Shown here in pieces: positions 1 to 10,262 of a stretch of DNA of 64,000 bases (within the stretch, counting starts at the first letter, position 1; each line of letters opens with the position of its first letter). The stretch spans positions 9,311,450 through 9,375,449 of the forward strand of contig NC_134026.1 of the NCBI RefSeq assembly GCF_964204645.1. The letters run 5' to 3'. Both the position numbers and the translations under genes were made by a program. Source of the DNA: Tubulanus polymorphus. Its lineage: Eukaryota > Nemertea > Palaeonemertea > Tubulaniformes > Tubulanidae. Below the pieces are notes generated by a model. It saw only the letters and a list, made by a program, of their open reading frames with translations. It did not search any database and had not been told where the DNA came from.

Positions 1-318
1 AAGTCGAATTTCGTGTTAATTAAGTCGAATTTCGAGTTTTATTTTCATGTCGAATTTCGACTTATTAAGTCGAAATTCGACTTAATTAACACGAAATTCG
101 ACTTATTAAGTCGAAATTCGACTTAATTAACACGAAATTCGACTTATTAAGTCGAAATTCGACTTAATTAACACGAAATTCGACTTATTAAGTCGAAATT
201 CGACTTAATTAACACGAAATTCGACTTATTATGTCGAAATTCGACTTATTAAGTCGAAATTCGACTTATTAAGTCGAAATTCGACTTATTATGTCGAAAT
301 TCGACTTAATAAGTCGAA
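1..318. repeat. Palindromic 41-bp satellite array
   Basis: Tandem array at the window edge built from two alternating related blocks of about 20 and 21 bp. Both contain the motif CGAAATTCGAC; one is preceded by TTATTAAGT and the other by TTAATTAACA, giving a composite period of about 41 bp. GTCGAAATTCGAC is itself a perfect palindrome, so every unit can form a small hairpin. The first copies and those after about position 235 are less regular: they repeat only the 20-bp form. The array continues off the left edge, so its true length is unknown. No coding potential is seen. Confidence 0.85.
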
Positions 319-1189
319 ATTATGAAAAAAATTATCTCATATGTCACCTAGGGGCTTCCGTATAAAGGAATCCCTCTCAATTTATTTTTTTTTCAACTTT
401 GATGTGGAATTCGGATATAAAAAAACCTGAATAGTCTTACATGTTGAATCCGAAGGATTCTTAATTGTATCAAAACCTTTTCAAATTCTGCATGATTTTA
501 TAGTACGATTTTGCATAGCCTAAGTACGTTGGCATTTTCAGAATTTCGGTTCTTACTCATGCCCCCTAAATGTGGCTTCTGAACAATCGTCTTGACAATC
601 GTTCCAGAAAAGGGTGGAATGGATTGAGTATAGTCACACACTGCTTGTTTTATTTATCCTAGACTTAAATGTGAATTAGACTAAAAGACTACTTTAGTTC
701 TGCCCCCGGTAGTTGTATTAGGTTAGATCTGTCTGTCTGCTCTGCTCCGCTCTGTCTGCTCTACCAGGCCCCAGTCTTGGCTGGTGCTCTCTCGATGGTT
801 TGGTCTAATGTCGAGAATGGCCGTAGGAACGAATTCTAAAGGGGGAGGGGGAGGGGGCAGACCTAGAATAAATTCGTGCGTATGTGGCTCGTAATGAGGT
901 CATCACTGAGCGCCGCAGGCGAGAAGCACCAAAAGGGTGTCCAGGGCCCTACCTCAGAAAATTTTGAAAAAATTAAATCCATTTAGGTGCATTTTAAGCA
1001 CTTTCCTGGTTGAAATAAGGTGTAATATATTGTCACAATTTCACCATTTCCACCTCTGGATACCTACGGAGACTTACCCTAGGCATGTATTACGTAAAAA
1101 AGATAATGACGATTACATCGGAGCGCATTCAAGGAAGCTTAGGATATACATTATGAAATATGGTTAAAATTCATTAAAGCCCACATGAA
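319..1189. other. Non-coding stretch, nothing recognised
   Basis: No supportable gene. It contains a segment (about 600-690: GGGTGGAATGGATT, then a stretch ending near a GTGAATTAGAC motif) that recurs in diverged form at about 2295-2380, so part is repeat-derived. A G-rich run (GGGGGAGGGGGAGGGGG) sits at about 840-858. The 76-codon ORF at 937-1167 has no recognisable features and is treated as chance. Confidence 0.5.
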
Positions 1190-2200
1190 CTTTCGAAAAG
1201 TTTCAAAATGTAACTTAACGCTATGCAGAAATACGACAATATTACACTGTTTATATTTACACCGTGGTTTCTTATGAGTTTACAGCAGGCTAAGTAAAAA
1301 AAATGGTAACAGGTAAAACTCCCCCCAGTAAACCCCCCCCCCGAATTTGATATAACAGCAAAATTCAATAAAATTTTTCAATATTCTTATCTTGAAAAAC
1401 TTGAATAGTTTTCAAAAATTTCAAATTTTCCGTGGTGTTTTGCACAATATTCGCCTTGGATAATCTGTGACTTTTACCAAGGAACGTGCAAAAATGACAT
1501 TATTCTACGAGTTTTATCAAGCAACATGCATAAAAGATAAAAGATGATATTATTGTAGTTTTGAAAAATTTCTATGAAGAAATCTAGTGTAAAAGTAGCA
1601 TCAAAACATCTATGTACCCAAAACATCAATGTACCCTATAATAATAAGTTTGATAGAAAACTGCATTTGGGGGTATTTTTACCAGGGGGTATTTTTATCT
1701 GAGAGGATTTTAACCGTATAGATTTTATACCGGTGTTCTAGTGTCAGAAAAGCGGGGGGGGGGGGGGGTTCCTACAGCACTGTTGAGTACGTTTTACAAT
1801 GCCGTATTGGCAGAAAGTGGTAGTTTAATGATAACCTTAAGTTATATATCACAATAATATGTTCACAAAAGTAACAGGTAAAAATCCCTCCGATAAATAT
1901 CCCACGGTAATAATTCCCCGGTAAAAATTCCCCTAGGTAAAAATCCCCTGCCAAAAATCTCCCAAATTTCACAGCAGATTCAATGAAATACTTCAATATT
2001 GTTATGTTCTTAAAACTTTAATAGTTTTCAGAAATCTAAAATTTCCCGTGGTGTTGTTCAAAATATTCACCTTGGATAATCTGTGACTTTCACCAACTAT
2101 GTGCATGAAATTGACATTGTTTTGTGACTTTTAGCAGGCAACATGCATATGAAATTGTATTATCGTAATTTGGAAAATTTCTATGAAGAAAAAAAGCAAT
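1190..2200. repeat. Diverged direct repeat pair with a G15 run
   Basis: Two copies of one sequence lie in the same orientation at about 1190-1570 and 1775-2190. Both contain, in order, a GGTAAAA...CCCC micro-repeat zone, TCAATATT, TAGTTTTCA, CCGTGGTGTT and CCTTGGATAATCTGTGACTTT. They differ at many positions and small indels, so they are old copies of a repeat family. Within the second copy, short units of the type GGTAAAAATCCCC are repeated several times (about 1870-1965). Between the copies is a run of 15 G (1754-1768). No coding function is apparent. Confidence 0.6.
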
Positions 2201-2294
2201 CATCGAGCAGCTACGAACAATCAGCTGATATGATTGCTCGTAGATTAAAGATACTCATTTCAACACCCCTTAATATGGCTTGTGTCTCGACATT

Positions 2295-2380
2295 CTTCTC
2301 GGAGAAGGGTGGAATGGATTAAGTAGTTAGACTAGAGCGAGCATGTCTTATTTATCTAGATTAGACGTGAAATCATGGAT
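2295..2380. repeat. Second copy of the 600-690 repeat
   Basis: Shares GAAGGGTGGAATGGATT and a TCTTATTTATC-TAGA stretch with about 600-690 in the same orientation. It lies just after the 1775-2190 repeat copy, so the two may belong to one larger dispersed element. The rest up to 2880 holds only short ORFs without recognisable features. Confidence 0.45.
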
Positions 2381-2879
2381 TCTTAAACAGCGGTGGGAGA
2401 GCGGTCGTTCTTCTGTCCTGTCTTGCACGGCGATGTTGAAACCCGAGACCAAAATATACTTACAACTCAATTAGTATATATAAAAATGAATTTCTGATGT
2501 GCATTATTGAACGCATTTTAAAACTGTTTCACGTTCCTACGACATTATACCTAGCCCGATTTGCGTTGCCCCTGCTCTGTCAATGGTTCCTGCCCAATGT
2601 TGTTCCCAAGAGTAAGTTTTGCACTGCCGTACGTATCTCTTACGAAAGTTTATCAATAGCTGCGTCCACACGAGGATTGCAGCAGCTGTTGTTCCACGCA
2701 TAGCTTGAAATAGCGTAATAGCAGAAAGTGGTTGTTTGATTGATAAAGATTCTATGTTACAACTATACATTTTGATCTTAAAGTAGGGATTGTCCCTGTT
2801 ATTTATTTGGTTGGTAAATTTCGTTTGATATCTGATTGAGTGTCCCTTACAGACCCACCACACCTACCGGGAGCGAAAC

Positions 2880-3070
2880 AGGGGGTTTGATTTTGAAATC
2901 AGAAATCGAAGTACAGATATAGTTGCGTGACCGGCGGTCGAGTTTACAGATTTTTTTGTTTAAATCGAAGTACATGATTGGGAAATTCGATTCCGGTTCA
3001 TTCGAACAATCTTCCAACCAGTCTGAACCGACAAGCGACTGATTGAGTGCGGGAATTCATAGTCCAACCT
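2880..3070 (+). repeat. Dispersed repeat, copy 1
   Basis: About 190 bp that begins with GTTTGATTTTGAAATCAG, continues with AATCGAAGTACA and ends with CAACCAGTCTGAACCGACAAG. The same succession occurs in the opposite orientation at about 43,075-43,320 (intron 4 of gene A) and about 55,150-55,345 (intron 1 of gene B). It is a non-autonomous dispersed repeat (SINE or MITE class not decided). No coding capacity. Confidence 0.55.
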
Positions 3071-3255
3071 TTGAATTGTTAAGCCACCCAAAGAAGAAGT
3101 AATGATGCACTCGTAATGCAGAAAACAATCGATGATCCAATCATTTCGTCTATCACAATATCCAAAAATCATCTGCATATCTCAAGTTTGACGACTTATC
3201 GAACAGAATTCTCTTAAGATTATTGAACACGATTTTCAATCTATATATCAGTGTT

Positions 3256-3686
3256 TCTCTATTCCTTCGCAAGTCATGGTCCATGATACTCTTTTCCCTC
3301 GCAATCATTGCGGATGTACTCTCTTCCCTCGCAAGTCATGGACATGTAATCCATTCCCTCGCAAGTCATGGGCCATGAACTCTCTTCCCTCGCAATCATA
3401 GCGCATGTACTCTCTTCCCTCGTAAGTCATGGTGCATGTACTCTCTTCCCTCGCAAGTCATGGACATGTAATCCATTCTCTCGCAAGTCATGGTCCATGT
3501 ACTCTCTTCCCTCACAAGTTAGGGTCCATGTACTCCTCCCCTCGCAAGCCATGGTCCATGTACTCTCTCCCCTCGCAAGTCATGGTTCATGGTACTTCCT
3601 CCCTCGCAAGTCATGGTGCGTGTACTCTCTTCCCTGGCAAGTCATGGTTCATATACTCTCTCCCCTCGCAAGTCATGGTCCTGCAT
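3256..3686. repeat. 31-bp minisatellite, array 1
   Basis: Roughly 14 units of a 31-bp repeat. Each unit contains CCCTCGCAAGTCATGG and the near-palindrome CATGGTCCATG followed by TACTCTCTT. Units differ by substitutions (for example GCGCATG or GACATG in place of GTCCATG) and by small indels. Because 31 is not a multiple of three and the unit lacks stops, long ORFs appear in all frames; they are not genes. The same family forms arrays at about 12.0, 18.45 and 20.9 kb. Confidence 0.9.
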
Positions 3687-3689
3687 GCG

Positions 3690-4150
3690 TGACGATGCAC
3701 GGTTTATCGCACAATGAAGGGAACTGGTAAAACCACGTCCAAGCTCTGTCGGAGAAAGTGTACATAGATATCACCTAACACGTCAGACTTTAATACACGA
3801 AACAATAATCCAATATGATCCAGGATCAAGCACGAGAGACCGTTATAGATATTATATGAAAATAGAATTGAAATACGATACAAATGATACAAATGATATA
3901 ACAGAATCATATTGTAGAAAAAGTGCGGTAAATGCAACTGAAATAGATTGTATTAATAGGAAACAGATGAAATTAATAGCTTGACACACCTAGTGGAAAA
4001 TGTAAAATGGCGATAGGGAAAAAAATACCATGGATAATGAAAATAAGAAAAAAATTATATATGATTTAGGGAACAATCATAGAAATGTAACGGTTAATAG
4101 CTAACCATGCGATAAACTGAACATGCTTAATTGACACGGCTTGTATCCAT
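3690..4150. other. AT-rich stretch, nothing recognised
   Basis: No gene, tandem array or recognisable element. Short ORFs here carry no motifs. It separates minisatellite array 1 from the envelope fragment that follows. Confidence 0.4.
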
Positions 4151-4157
4151 GAAACGG

Positions 4158-4830
4158 TTATAACGTGTGTGTGTGTGGTAACTGCATTTCCAAACCTGTC
4201 GCCACATGAATTACTCGTAGACTCGAGAAATTAGGGATGATAACTTTCTTTGGTTTCGAAAAAGCCATATCTGCTCTTAAGATCTGGATGTCTTGGGGGT
4301 GGTTGATCTCGTGCAGGACTGGAAAGTTTATAGGGTGTAGAAACGACGGCTTGATAGTATTGCCTTCACAACCTGTCACGCGCATTGGTAAAATACGAAG
4401 TTGTAATCCTCAACCACAGGATAGTTTAATTAGACAAATAGGACAGCTATTTATTGGCGAATTTGAACCCGATGCACACGGCATGGACCATGGATTGTCT
4501 GAACCGCTTACCAGGAAGTTCCCATTCTTAATAAGCTAGACCGCTTGTTTTGGTATCTGATATCACACTGTTTTAGAACCGTTATTGACTGGTCGAAGAA
4601 TATTGGTCTTGTGTATGAGGGTAAGTCGCGTCGGTGCAGACGCGGCGGTACTTTTGCAATATTTGTAAGTCTCCCCAGTGCTGAAGAATTCTTCATCTAT
4701 TTCGGTGTAGAATTCCCAGTGACTGCAAAATACCTTGGAAGATCTGTGATAAACGTCGAATTTTGTGGATGAGGCATTTACTGGAATGGACATTGACACT
4801 GACATTGGACATTGACATTGAATATATCGA
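4158..4830 (-). pseudogene. Envelope (baculovirus-F-like) gene fragment, copy 1, decayed
   Basis: Read leftwards on the minus strand, several frames together match the C-terminal half of the envelope ectodomain preserved at 32.9-35.4 kb (+). One frame (4805-4563) gives EFYTEIDEEFF followed by a Cys-containing segment, matching EYYTEFDSDFS in the better copy. The next frame (4696-4508) carries CDIRY, an exact shared peptide. A third (4385-4158) carries VTGCEGN...FPVLHEI, matching LTGC...LSVLHSL. At least two frameshifts and internal stops separate them, so this is a dead fragment. No gag or pol sequence adjoins it. Membrane-fusion glycoproteins of this class are carried by some Ty3/Gypsy elements and baculoviruses; assignment rests on similarity to the other copies in this window. 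Confidence 0.7.
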
Positions 4831-5461
4831 AGAACGTATTTTCTGCACTAAGTGGTATATAAAGATACATATCAGATAGATAGTTTGCATCTGGGTGGGC
4901 GATCTTGAATATTGGGAATTCTTCTGCTAGAATTTGAGTGACTTGATTCAATGTTTTATCTATGGCTGACCGTTCAACTAAAGTTCTAGGTAATTTTTTT
5001 AGTAAATCTACTCATTTCCCATTGGGAGACAACCTTCGTTAGGGTAATATATGCGTCACTTTAAAACGCCACGTTTTGAATGTAATTGATTTTCCTCCAT
5101 ATTTTCTGTTGGATCATTGTATTCCGAGTTCGGATGTGAATGAAAAGTTTGGGCTTGTTTTGATGATTGTAGGATTAGCCTTTGGTTGCTACTTATGGCA
5201 TGAATGCTATTTTTGATGCGTCGGTCGATGACGATAGCGTATCACCTTGTCTCAAGACTAGATTCGTCACTGCTATAACATTACCTTCGATATTCTTGAT
5301 GTAGCTAGGTATATCAATTTCGTGCTGGTCTGCTACGCCAAAAAATACCTTTTGCGTTTTCACCAATGGAAAAGTACCCTTTTTGATCGTGGAAACGCAT
5401 GTAGGCCTACGATCGGGGATGGAATTCTTTATTTCTTCGATCAGTGAGTAGATTTTCTATC
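4831..5461. other. Non-coding stretch
   Basis: No ORF worth reporting and no clear repeat. It lies between an envelope fragment and an LTR-like repeat, so it may be unrecognisable retroelement remains. Confidence 0.35.
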
Positions 5462-5945
5462 AGTCGACACCTGAAATATCTGTCAGCTTATAATTCTTCT
5501 TATTCTAAATCTCCAGTTAATATTAGTTTTTCCCGGGTATCTTCCTGTACTTTTCCATTGCTCTCCCCAAATGATTCCCGGTGCTTTCCCTAGTGCTCTC
5601 CGATTAATTCAAGCTATGTTTCTTATTTCTATACTGGTATCTAGGAGTTACTCTCGCGACCAACGCCACGGCATTCGGGTAGGGCCGACAACCAAGTTAG
5701 CAACCCGATTCGCCCCACAAGAATGTTCTTAGCAACTTGGTGACGAACTGAGCTCGGAGTTGTCTCGGTTCCCAACATGCAAACAATTATTGTCTCCGAA
5801 GTCTAAATCCAAATTATTTCTTATTAATTCGAGCCACAAACTGAACTAGTAATAAAAGCAAATATATACATTCATTTCCCATTAACTAAAACATACCCGC
5901 ATGTTTAATTTCTAACAACTTGAATTGTATGTTTTATGAGCATGA
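5462..5945 (-). repeat. LTR-like repeat, copy 1
   Basis: About 480 bp that matches 11,399-11,965 in the same orientation, from GTCGACACC through a CCCGG-CTCTCC rich zone, CGACCAACGCCAC, GGGCCGA, ATGTTCTTAGCAAC, CTAAATCCAAA and TTTCTTATTAAT to TGTATG. Part recurs inverted at about 14,640-14,840. The two direct copies bracket minus-strand gag and env remnants, so a long-terminal-repeat origin is likely. Exact ends, target-site duplications and integrity cannot be judged by eye. Confidence 0.5.
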
Positions 5946-6306
5946 TGAATCAATTGCAGATCACATCCGTGATAAAATGATACGAGTAAAAATCCCACAA
6001 TAAATGAATTAAATGATAAAATGTTTAATTTAAAACATATGAGAAATATTTCGGGTGGTTACTCCCACCCTTCTTCAGTCTAAAACGACTTGCCATATAC
6101 ACACACAGTATCAATACATGAAATAGGACACGAATCGCTGCACATTACGTTATGGGAACTAACTTTTTTTAGCATGTTACTGCAATCTATGTATGCGTGT
6201 TTTTAATATTCAAAATATGCTTATCAAAACAGCATCTACAACCCAAATTCAAAGTGTCCAACTTTGTCAATAAAAATCTATCAATCATGGAGTAAGAGTG
6301 ATATGA
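5946..6306. other. Non-coding stretch
   Basis: AT-rich sequence between the LTR-like repeat and the envelope C-terminus. Nothing recognised. Confidence 0.35.
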
Positions 6307-7370
6307 TCACTGACCTAAACCGTGACTTACATTAATGAAAATAAACCGAGGTGTTGGCGATATTTTCATGCGGCCCGAAGAAGAAACCGAAATATCGTCG
6401 GAGAACGTATCCTTCCTCAGCTCCGCACAACGACACAAATTGAATAACCCGAGACCAACAAAATTAATAAACCAACTACTGGATGTAGATTTACTAATAG
6501 GCTTCTCGTTGTCGAGTTCAATGACCTCGGTCGCGTTAATAGTGTTCGCTAATGCATCAATATCAAATGACAATGTATAGGAGCTAACCGCGGGTACGTT
6601 TGCTCCCATAATAAGTCCCATGCTGCCTGCTCGGTAACGCACAATAATGGACAAAATCATAGAAAGAGCTGAAATCCCAAAGGCGTATTCCGCCAATATC
6701 TTAATCAATAGGCACATCGGCGCATAATCTTCAATGGAGGGGAGCGACTCAAGCGCATCCACCTCAGATTTTAAAATAATTTAATCCTTCGCTAGACTGC
6801 CTGCGAGTTTCTTAAAATCAACATAAAATTTCTGGTCTACTGCTGCTACATCCTTCCATTTGGCTTCCGATAAATTGAAGTTCGGCAGTGGGACGTTAGG
6901 AGTGCGATTCTAATAAGCACCCCCCTCCCGTAACTGTACGAAGGTTCTTTTGTGAAAAATAAGGAATGTAATACCGGCGAATTCACCGGATTCGACATAG
7001 TAATGTCACCATCGACCTGACAAGATCCAATCCTAGCCGGAATTAAAAACGTATTGCTCTTTAGAATACATCCACACGATACCTCAACAATACAAAACAA
7101 ACAACCTGGATTTACGCGTATTCGGGGGGCAAATCATTGTCCATTGCGGTTCGCTCCCCGCTAACTAGATACCGGTTATCCCCCAAATCTACAGCGCCTT
7201 CAAACAACCCGCCTCTCTTGTATCTGCAATATCTATGAACTAAGGTGGGGTTATAAAAGAATAGCGCACTCTCGCAACTTTTCTGAGAATTTGGTCGCAG
7301 CACCGTCATTGATTGACAGACCTTCACGTCGTGGCCAATGCACGACGCGTATTGTTTGTCATCCAATGTA
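6307..7370 (-). pseudogene. Envelope (baculovirus-F-like) gene fragment, copy 2, decayed
   Basis: Three minus-strand frames cover the C-terminal half of an envelope gene. Positions 7366-7112 give a Cys-spaced segment with SCESALFFYNP and GGLFEGAVDLGDNRYLVSG, matching SCASALFWDQP and LLFEGSYELADVRYLLS in the better copy at 32.9-35.4 kb. Positions 7100-6846 give SCGCILKSNTFLIPARIGSC and SPVLHSLF. Positions 6762-6307 carry a hydrophobic stretch (FGISALSMILSIIV) consistent with the membrane anchor. The last part runs into a segment (6365-6460) that recurs at 11,228-11,340 next to a primer-binding-like site. The N-terminal half with cleavage site and fusion peptide is missing. Frame breaks at about 7105 and 6800 make it non-functional. 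Confidence 0.75.
6365..6460 (-). repeat. LTR-edge-like segment, copy 1
   Basis: About 95 bp starting GCGGCCCGAAGAA and including GAAATATCGT, TATCCTTCCTCAGCTCCGCA and CAACGACACAAATTGAA. It is nearly identical to 11,228-11,340, where it abuts a primer-binding-like site. Its position after the envelope frame suggests the 3' side of a rearranged element. Confidence 0.5.
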
Positions 7371-7513
7371 ACTTAACGTGGCTTAACGTTCGATATAACT
7401 GTAGTATTTACGGTGGGTGCACTCAAAGGCAACGGAAAAACTCTGTCTCTTCTGTGTCTCTTCGTCGGTCATTTCCTATTGGCTTACTGGCCTGCCTGTC
7501 AACCCCATTGTCA

Positions 7514-7543
7514 GGTTCTCTCAGTTACAGGAACTGAGAGAAC
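7514..7543. repeat. Short perfect hairpin at the gag 3' end
   Basis: GTTCTCTCAGTT and its reverse complement AACTGAGAGAAC flank a loop of about 5 bases at the end of the minus-strand gag frame. It is a DNA or RNA hairpin of unknown significance, in an element that is otherwise decayed. Confidence 0.5.
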
Positions 7544-8236
7544 ATCCCTTGTATCTCCTCCACTGTCTTGAGGAGTGACATGCCAGTTGTGGAGGCCTGG
7601 TTCACTGTCGGTCTTGTCAGATCACGATCAGTCAACTGCTCGGCAGTTCGCGTGTGCTCGACAGCCTTCGTGAACGCGTCCGGCCTCATCATCATTAAGT
7701 CTTTCCTGATCGCCTTGCCCAAGCCGTTGAGGAAAACGACCAATTTGTCCCGGTCTGGTTTTTGTAATGTATGAGCCAGTCGGTCTACCCGCTCCGAAAA
7801 ATCATCGACTGACTCATCCTCTTCCGAAGTCCCAAGAAGTGAGTCTCCTCTCGGGAGTCGCAGACTTTCTGACTCGAAGTGGTTCCTGAAGGAATTTACG
7901 ATGCTAGAAAACTTAGTAATTCGATCTATGACTAAATCGTCAAAACCGTCAAGCTGGACCCTCCAAATAATGAAACATAAAATTTCGCATTGTTCTTCCG
8001 TCCAACCTCTCGAGTATGCTACGTTATCATATGTTCGCAACCACTGCGAAAAATCGCTCCCATTTGGCCTCCCTGAGAATTTTGGGATTGAGACCACATC
8101 CCCAAGGTTTGTCGAACTCCCTAGTCATTGGGCGATCAGGAGGAATATGTCTCTTTCCGTCATATCTGTCCCGGTGGCGGCATATTTGATTAAAGAAAAT
8201 CAACTTAGAAAAGGGGAAAAATATATAGTAAACTAA
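7525..8236 (-). pseudogene. gag: Ty3/Gypsy-class Gag, copy 1
   Basis: A minus-strand frame of 190 codons (8097-7525) reads as a retrotransposon Gag capsid region: VSIPKFSGRPNGSDFSQWL near the N-terminus, SVDDFSERVDRLAHTLQK centrally, and VVFLNGLGKAIRKDLMMMRP followed by AFTKAVEHTRTAE, the usual end of such capsid domains. The part upstream to about 8236 continues similarity to copy 2 in a shifted frame (a TTTGATTAAAGAAAATCAACT block is shared). No CCHC zinc knuckle, protease or polymerase follows: the sequence passes to envelope remains, so pol has been lost. It is over 80% alike to copy 2 by eye. Gag would form the particle shell of the element. Confidence 0.75.
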
Positions 8237-8460
8237 ATCGCTGTTTTAACAGAGAATTTAAAAGAAACGATGCCTTCCTATTGATAAATACAACTCTACT
8301 AGTAACTGCAATCTAAAATTTATGCAATTGCAGTTCAGCAAACCTTACTAAAAAGATTCGAAAATATAATTGATTCTAAACTAATCCTTTAACTATCTTC
8401 CTATCAATATATTATCCTCAATATTGGATTGATATCTACAATATCGGCAATTATTTCGCA
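8237..8460 (-). repeat. Gag leader region, copy 1 of a duplication
   Basis: This sequence, upstream of gag copy 1 on the minus strand, matches 10,320-10,545 upstream of gag copy 2. Shared blocks include GCAATTGCAGTTCAGCAAACC, TTACTAAAAA and ATCGGCAATTATTTCGC. Together with gag it defines duplicated units of about 0.95-1.05 kb (7.53-8.46 and 9.50-10.54 kb). It is probably the untranslated leader of the element. Confidence 0.6.
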
Positions 8461-9500
8461 TTGACCACAAACAACGCAACGGTAAACATCAAAGTCCGCA
8501 AAATTACGAAAAAGAGTTCGTACGAGTTACCACCGCACCGGCAGTACGAAATACACTTTTTTGAATACGAATCGCTTTCATATTCTTCTGCAAAACAACA
8601 GTTCATCACGGACAATAAATTGTGAATGTCCACTACGGCATTTCACTTCCACCATCAACCTGAGTCCCTATCGGCGATCAATAGGCGCAATTTTCGATTA
8701 AGCGGGCGCACCAGCCATTAAACTGTCAGGTATCGGGAATGTACATCAGTCATCGTCTTCTTGACCAGCATGTGGACTGAGAACCTTCATAAAAGTGCAG
8801 AGTTAATGGATTGGTAACGATAGAGTCTATACGTACATTGTGTTTGCAGAAATTTTGAGCTTAAACGCGCGAAGAAGTGAGCAATAAACATGAGTCGACA
8901 CGCGTATGTCCCTAGAAACAGTGTCGCATACTATTTCCGAACAATAGCGAATCATCATCTTCCCAAAGTCCATACGGCGCGAGTTTAAAACGAACGTCGC
9001 GAAACATGTTCGAACATTTATTCGGAGAACGAATATAAGAGCGCATCGTCATTTTTCACCAACATTCGTCACGGAGGAAATATGTTCACCAACATTCGTA
9101 ACGGAGGAACTATGGATAACGGTAAGCCAAACGCTTTCTATTACCTATCAGATACTAAACCTACAACTCAAAACATAGCATAAATAATCACGGCAAATAA
9201 TTTATGTTTCTTTCAACTATCTAATACACAAATCATTAAATCATTTAAAATACCCCCGTTATAATAATCAGGAATTTTATGTACCTAAATTATAGTACGT
9301 ATTTCCAAACATCAAACATGTTTTGTTTATCCCACGGATAATTAAGATAATTAATTTTTCCTATCAATCGCTCAAACAACATATTGTGTAACATATTCTT
9401 TTTGAACAGCATATTTTCTTTTAACATATTTTGTTTGAACATCATTCCATTTCCTTAGCAAGAGATTTTCTAGAACATAATAATAGCATAGTTTTCAACA
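8461..9500. other. Spacer between gag copies
   Basis: No gene recognised. It has a small direct repeat at about 9062-9110 (TTCACCAACATTCGT-ACGGAGGAA twice, CATTCGTCACGGAGGAA and CATTCGTAACGGAGGAA), then AT-rich sequence with repeated AACATATT motifs (about 9370-9440). Confidence 0.4.
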
Positions 9501-9504
9501 ATTA

Positions 9505-10262
9505 ATGTATTGACACGTCAGTTGCGGAGGTCTGGTTCACTGTCGGTTTTGTCAGATCCCGATCAGTCCACTGCTCTCAACGGGTTGGACAAGGCGATCA
9601 GGAAGGACGTGATGATGATGAGGCCTGACACGTTCTCGATGGCAGTCGAGCACGCGAGGACTGCCATCGAGAACGTATCAGGCCTCATCATCATCACGTC
9701 CTTCCTGATCGCCTTGTCCGACCCGTTGAGAAAGACGACCAATTTGTCCCTGTCTGATTTTTGTAATTTATGAGCCAGTCGGTCTACTCGCTCCGAATAA
9801 TCATCGACTGACTCCCCTTTCTTCTGCCGAAGTCCGGAGAAGTCCGTCTCCTCTCGGAGTCGCAGACTGTCCGACTCGAAGTGGTCCCTGAAGGAATTTG
9901 TAATGCTAGTAAATTTTGTAGATCGATCTATGACTAAATCGTAATAGAACCGTCTAGCCGGACCCTCCAAATATTGAAAGTTGAAATTTTTACATTGGTC
10001 GTCCGTCCAACCTCTCGCGTTAGCCACATTATCATACGTTTGCAACCATTGCGAAAAGTCACTCCCATTCGGTCTACCTGAGAATTTCGGGATTGAGACC
10101 ACATCCCCAAGATTTGTCGAACTACCTAGTCGTTCGGCGATCAGGAGGTGTATATCTCTTTCCGACATGTTTGTCCCTGTCGACGAACCAGCCCCCGCTG
10201 TCGGACTCTGCGGGTCGTCAATATCCTCATGAGCCGTCTGACTCCGAGTACTTGGTGGCGGA
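9505..10262 (-). pseudogene. gag: Ty3/Gypsy-class Gag, copy 2, with internal inverted duplication
   Basis: A minus-strand frame starting at 10,168 encodes about 200 residues, with MSERDIHLLIAERLG at its N-terminus, then VVSIPKFSGRPNGSDFSQWL, RGWTDDQCK, GESVDDYSERVDRLAHKLQK and VVFLNGSDKAIRKDVMMMRP. This is the capsid part of a Gag polyprotein. The frame is open upstream to about 10,262. Its 3' end is corrupted by a 155-bp near-perfect palindrome (9576-9730) made of gag sequence and its own reverse complement, so the C-terminal codons are read from the wrong strand. Neither nucleocapsid knuckle nor pol follows. It is related to gag copy 1 as one of two direct copies. Confidence 0.75.
9576..9730. 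repeat. Near-perfect 72-bp-arm palindrome inside gag
   Basis: The left arm is 9576-9647 and the right arm 9659-9730, around an 11-base loop. By direct comparison the arms differ at only two positions: T versus C in CGGGTTGGAC, and C versus T in CCTGACACG. The homologous site in gag copy 1 (about 7625-7735) has only one orientation, so the palindrome arose by inverted duplication of about 70 bp. Transcribed from either strand it would fold into a long dsRNA stem. Confidence 0.9.

Noticed and set aside
1-318. CRISPR-like appearance of regularly spaced repeats
   Set aside because: The spacers are themselves repeats of the same sequence and the DNA is eukaryotic; it is a satellite.
2537-2863. 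108-codon minus-strand ORF
   Set aside because: No motif, no splice context, lies among repeats; not supportable as a gene.
4237-4539. 100-codon plus-strand ORF
   Set aside because: It is the shadow of the minus-strand envelope fragment, whose Cys-rich landmarks match the better copies.
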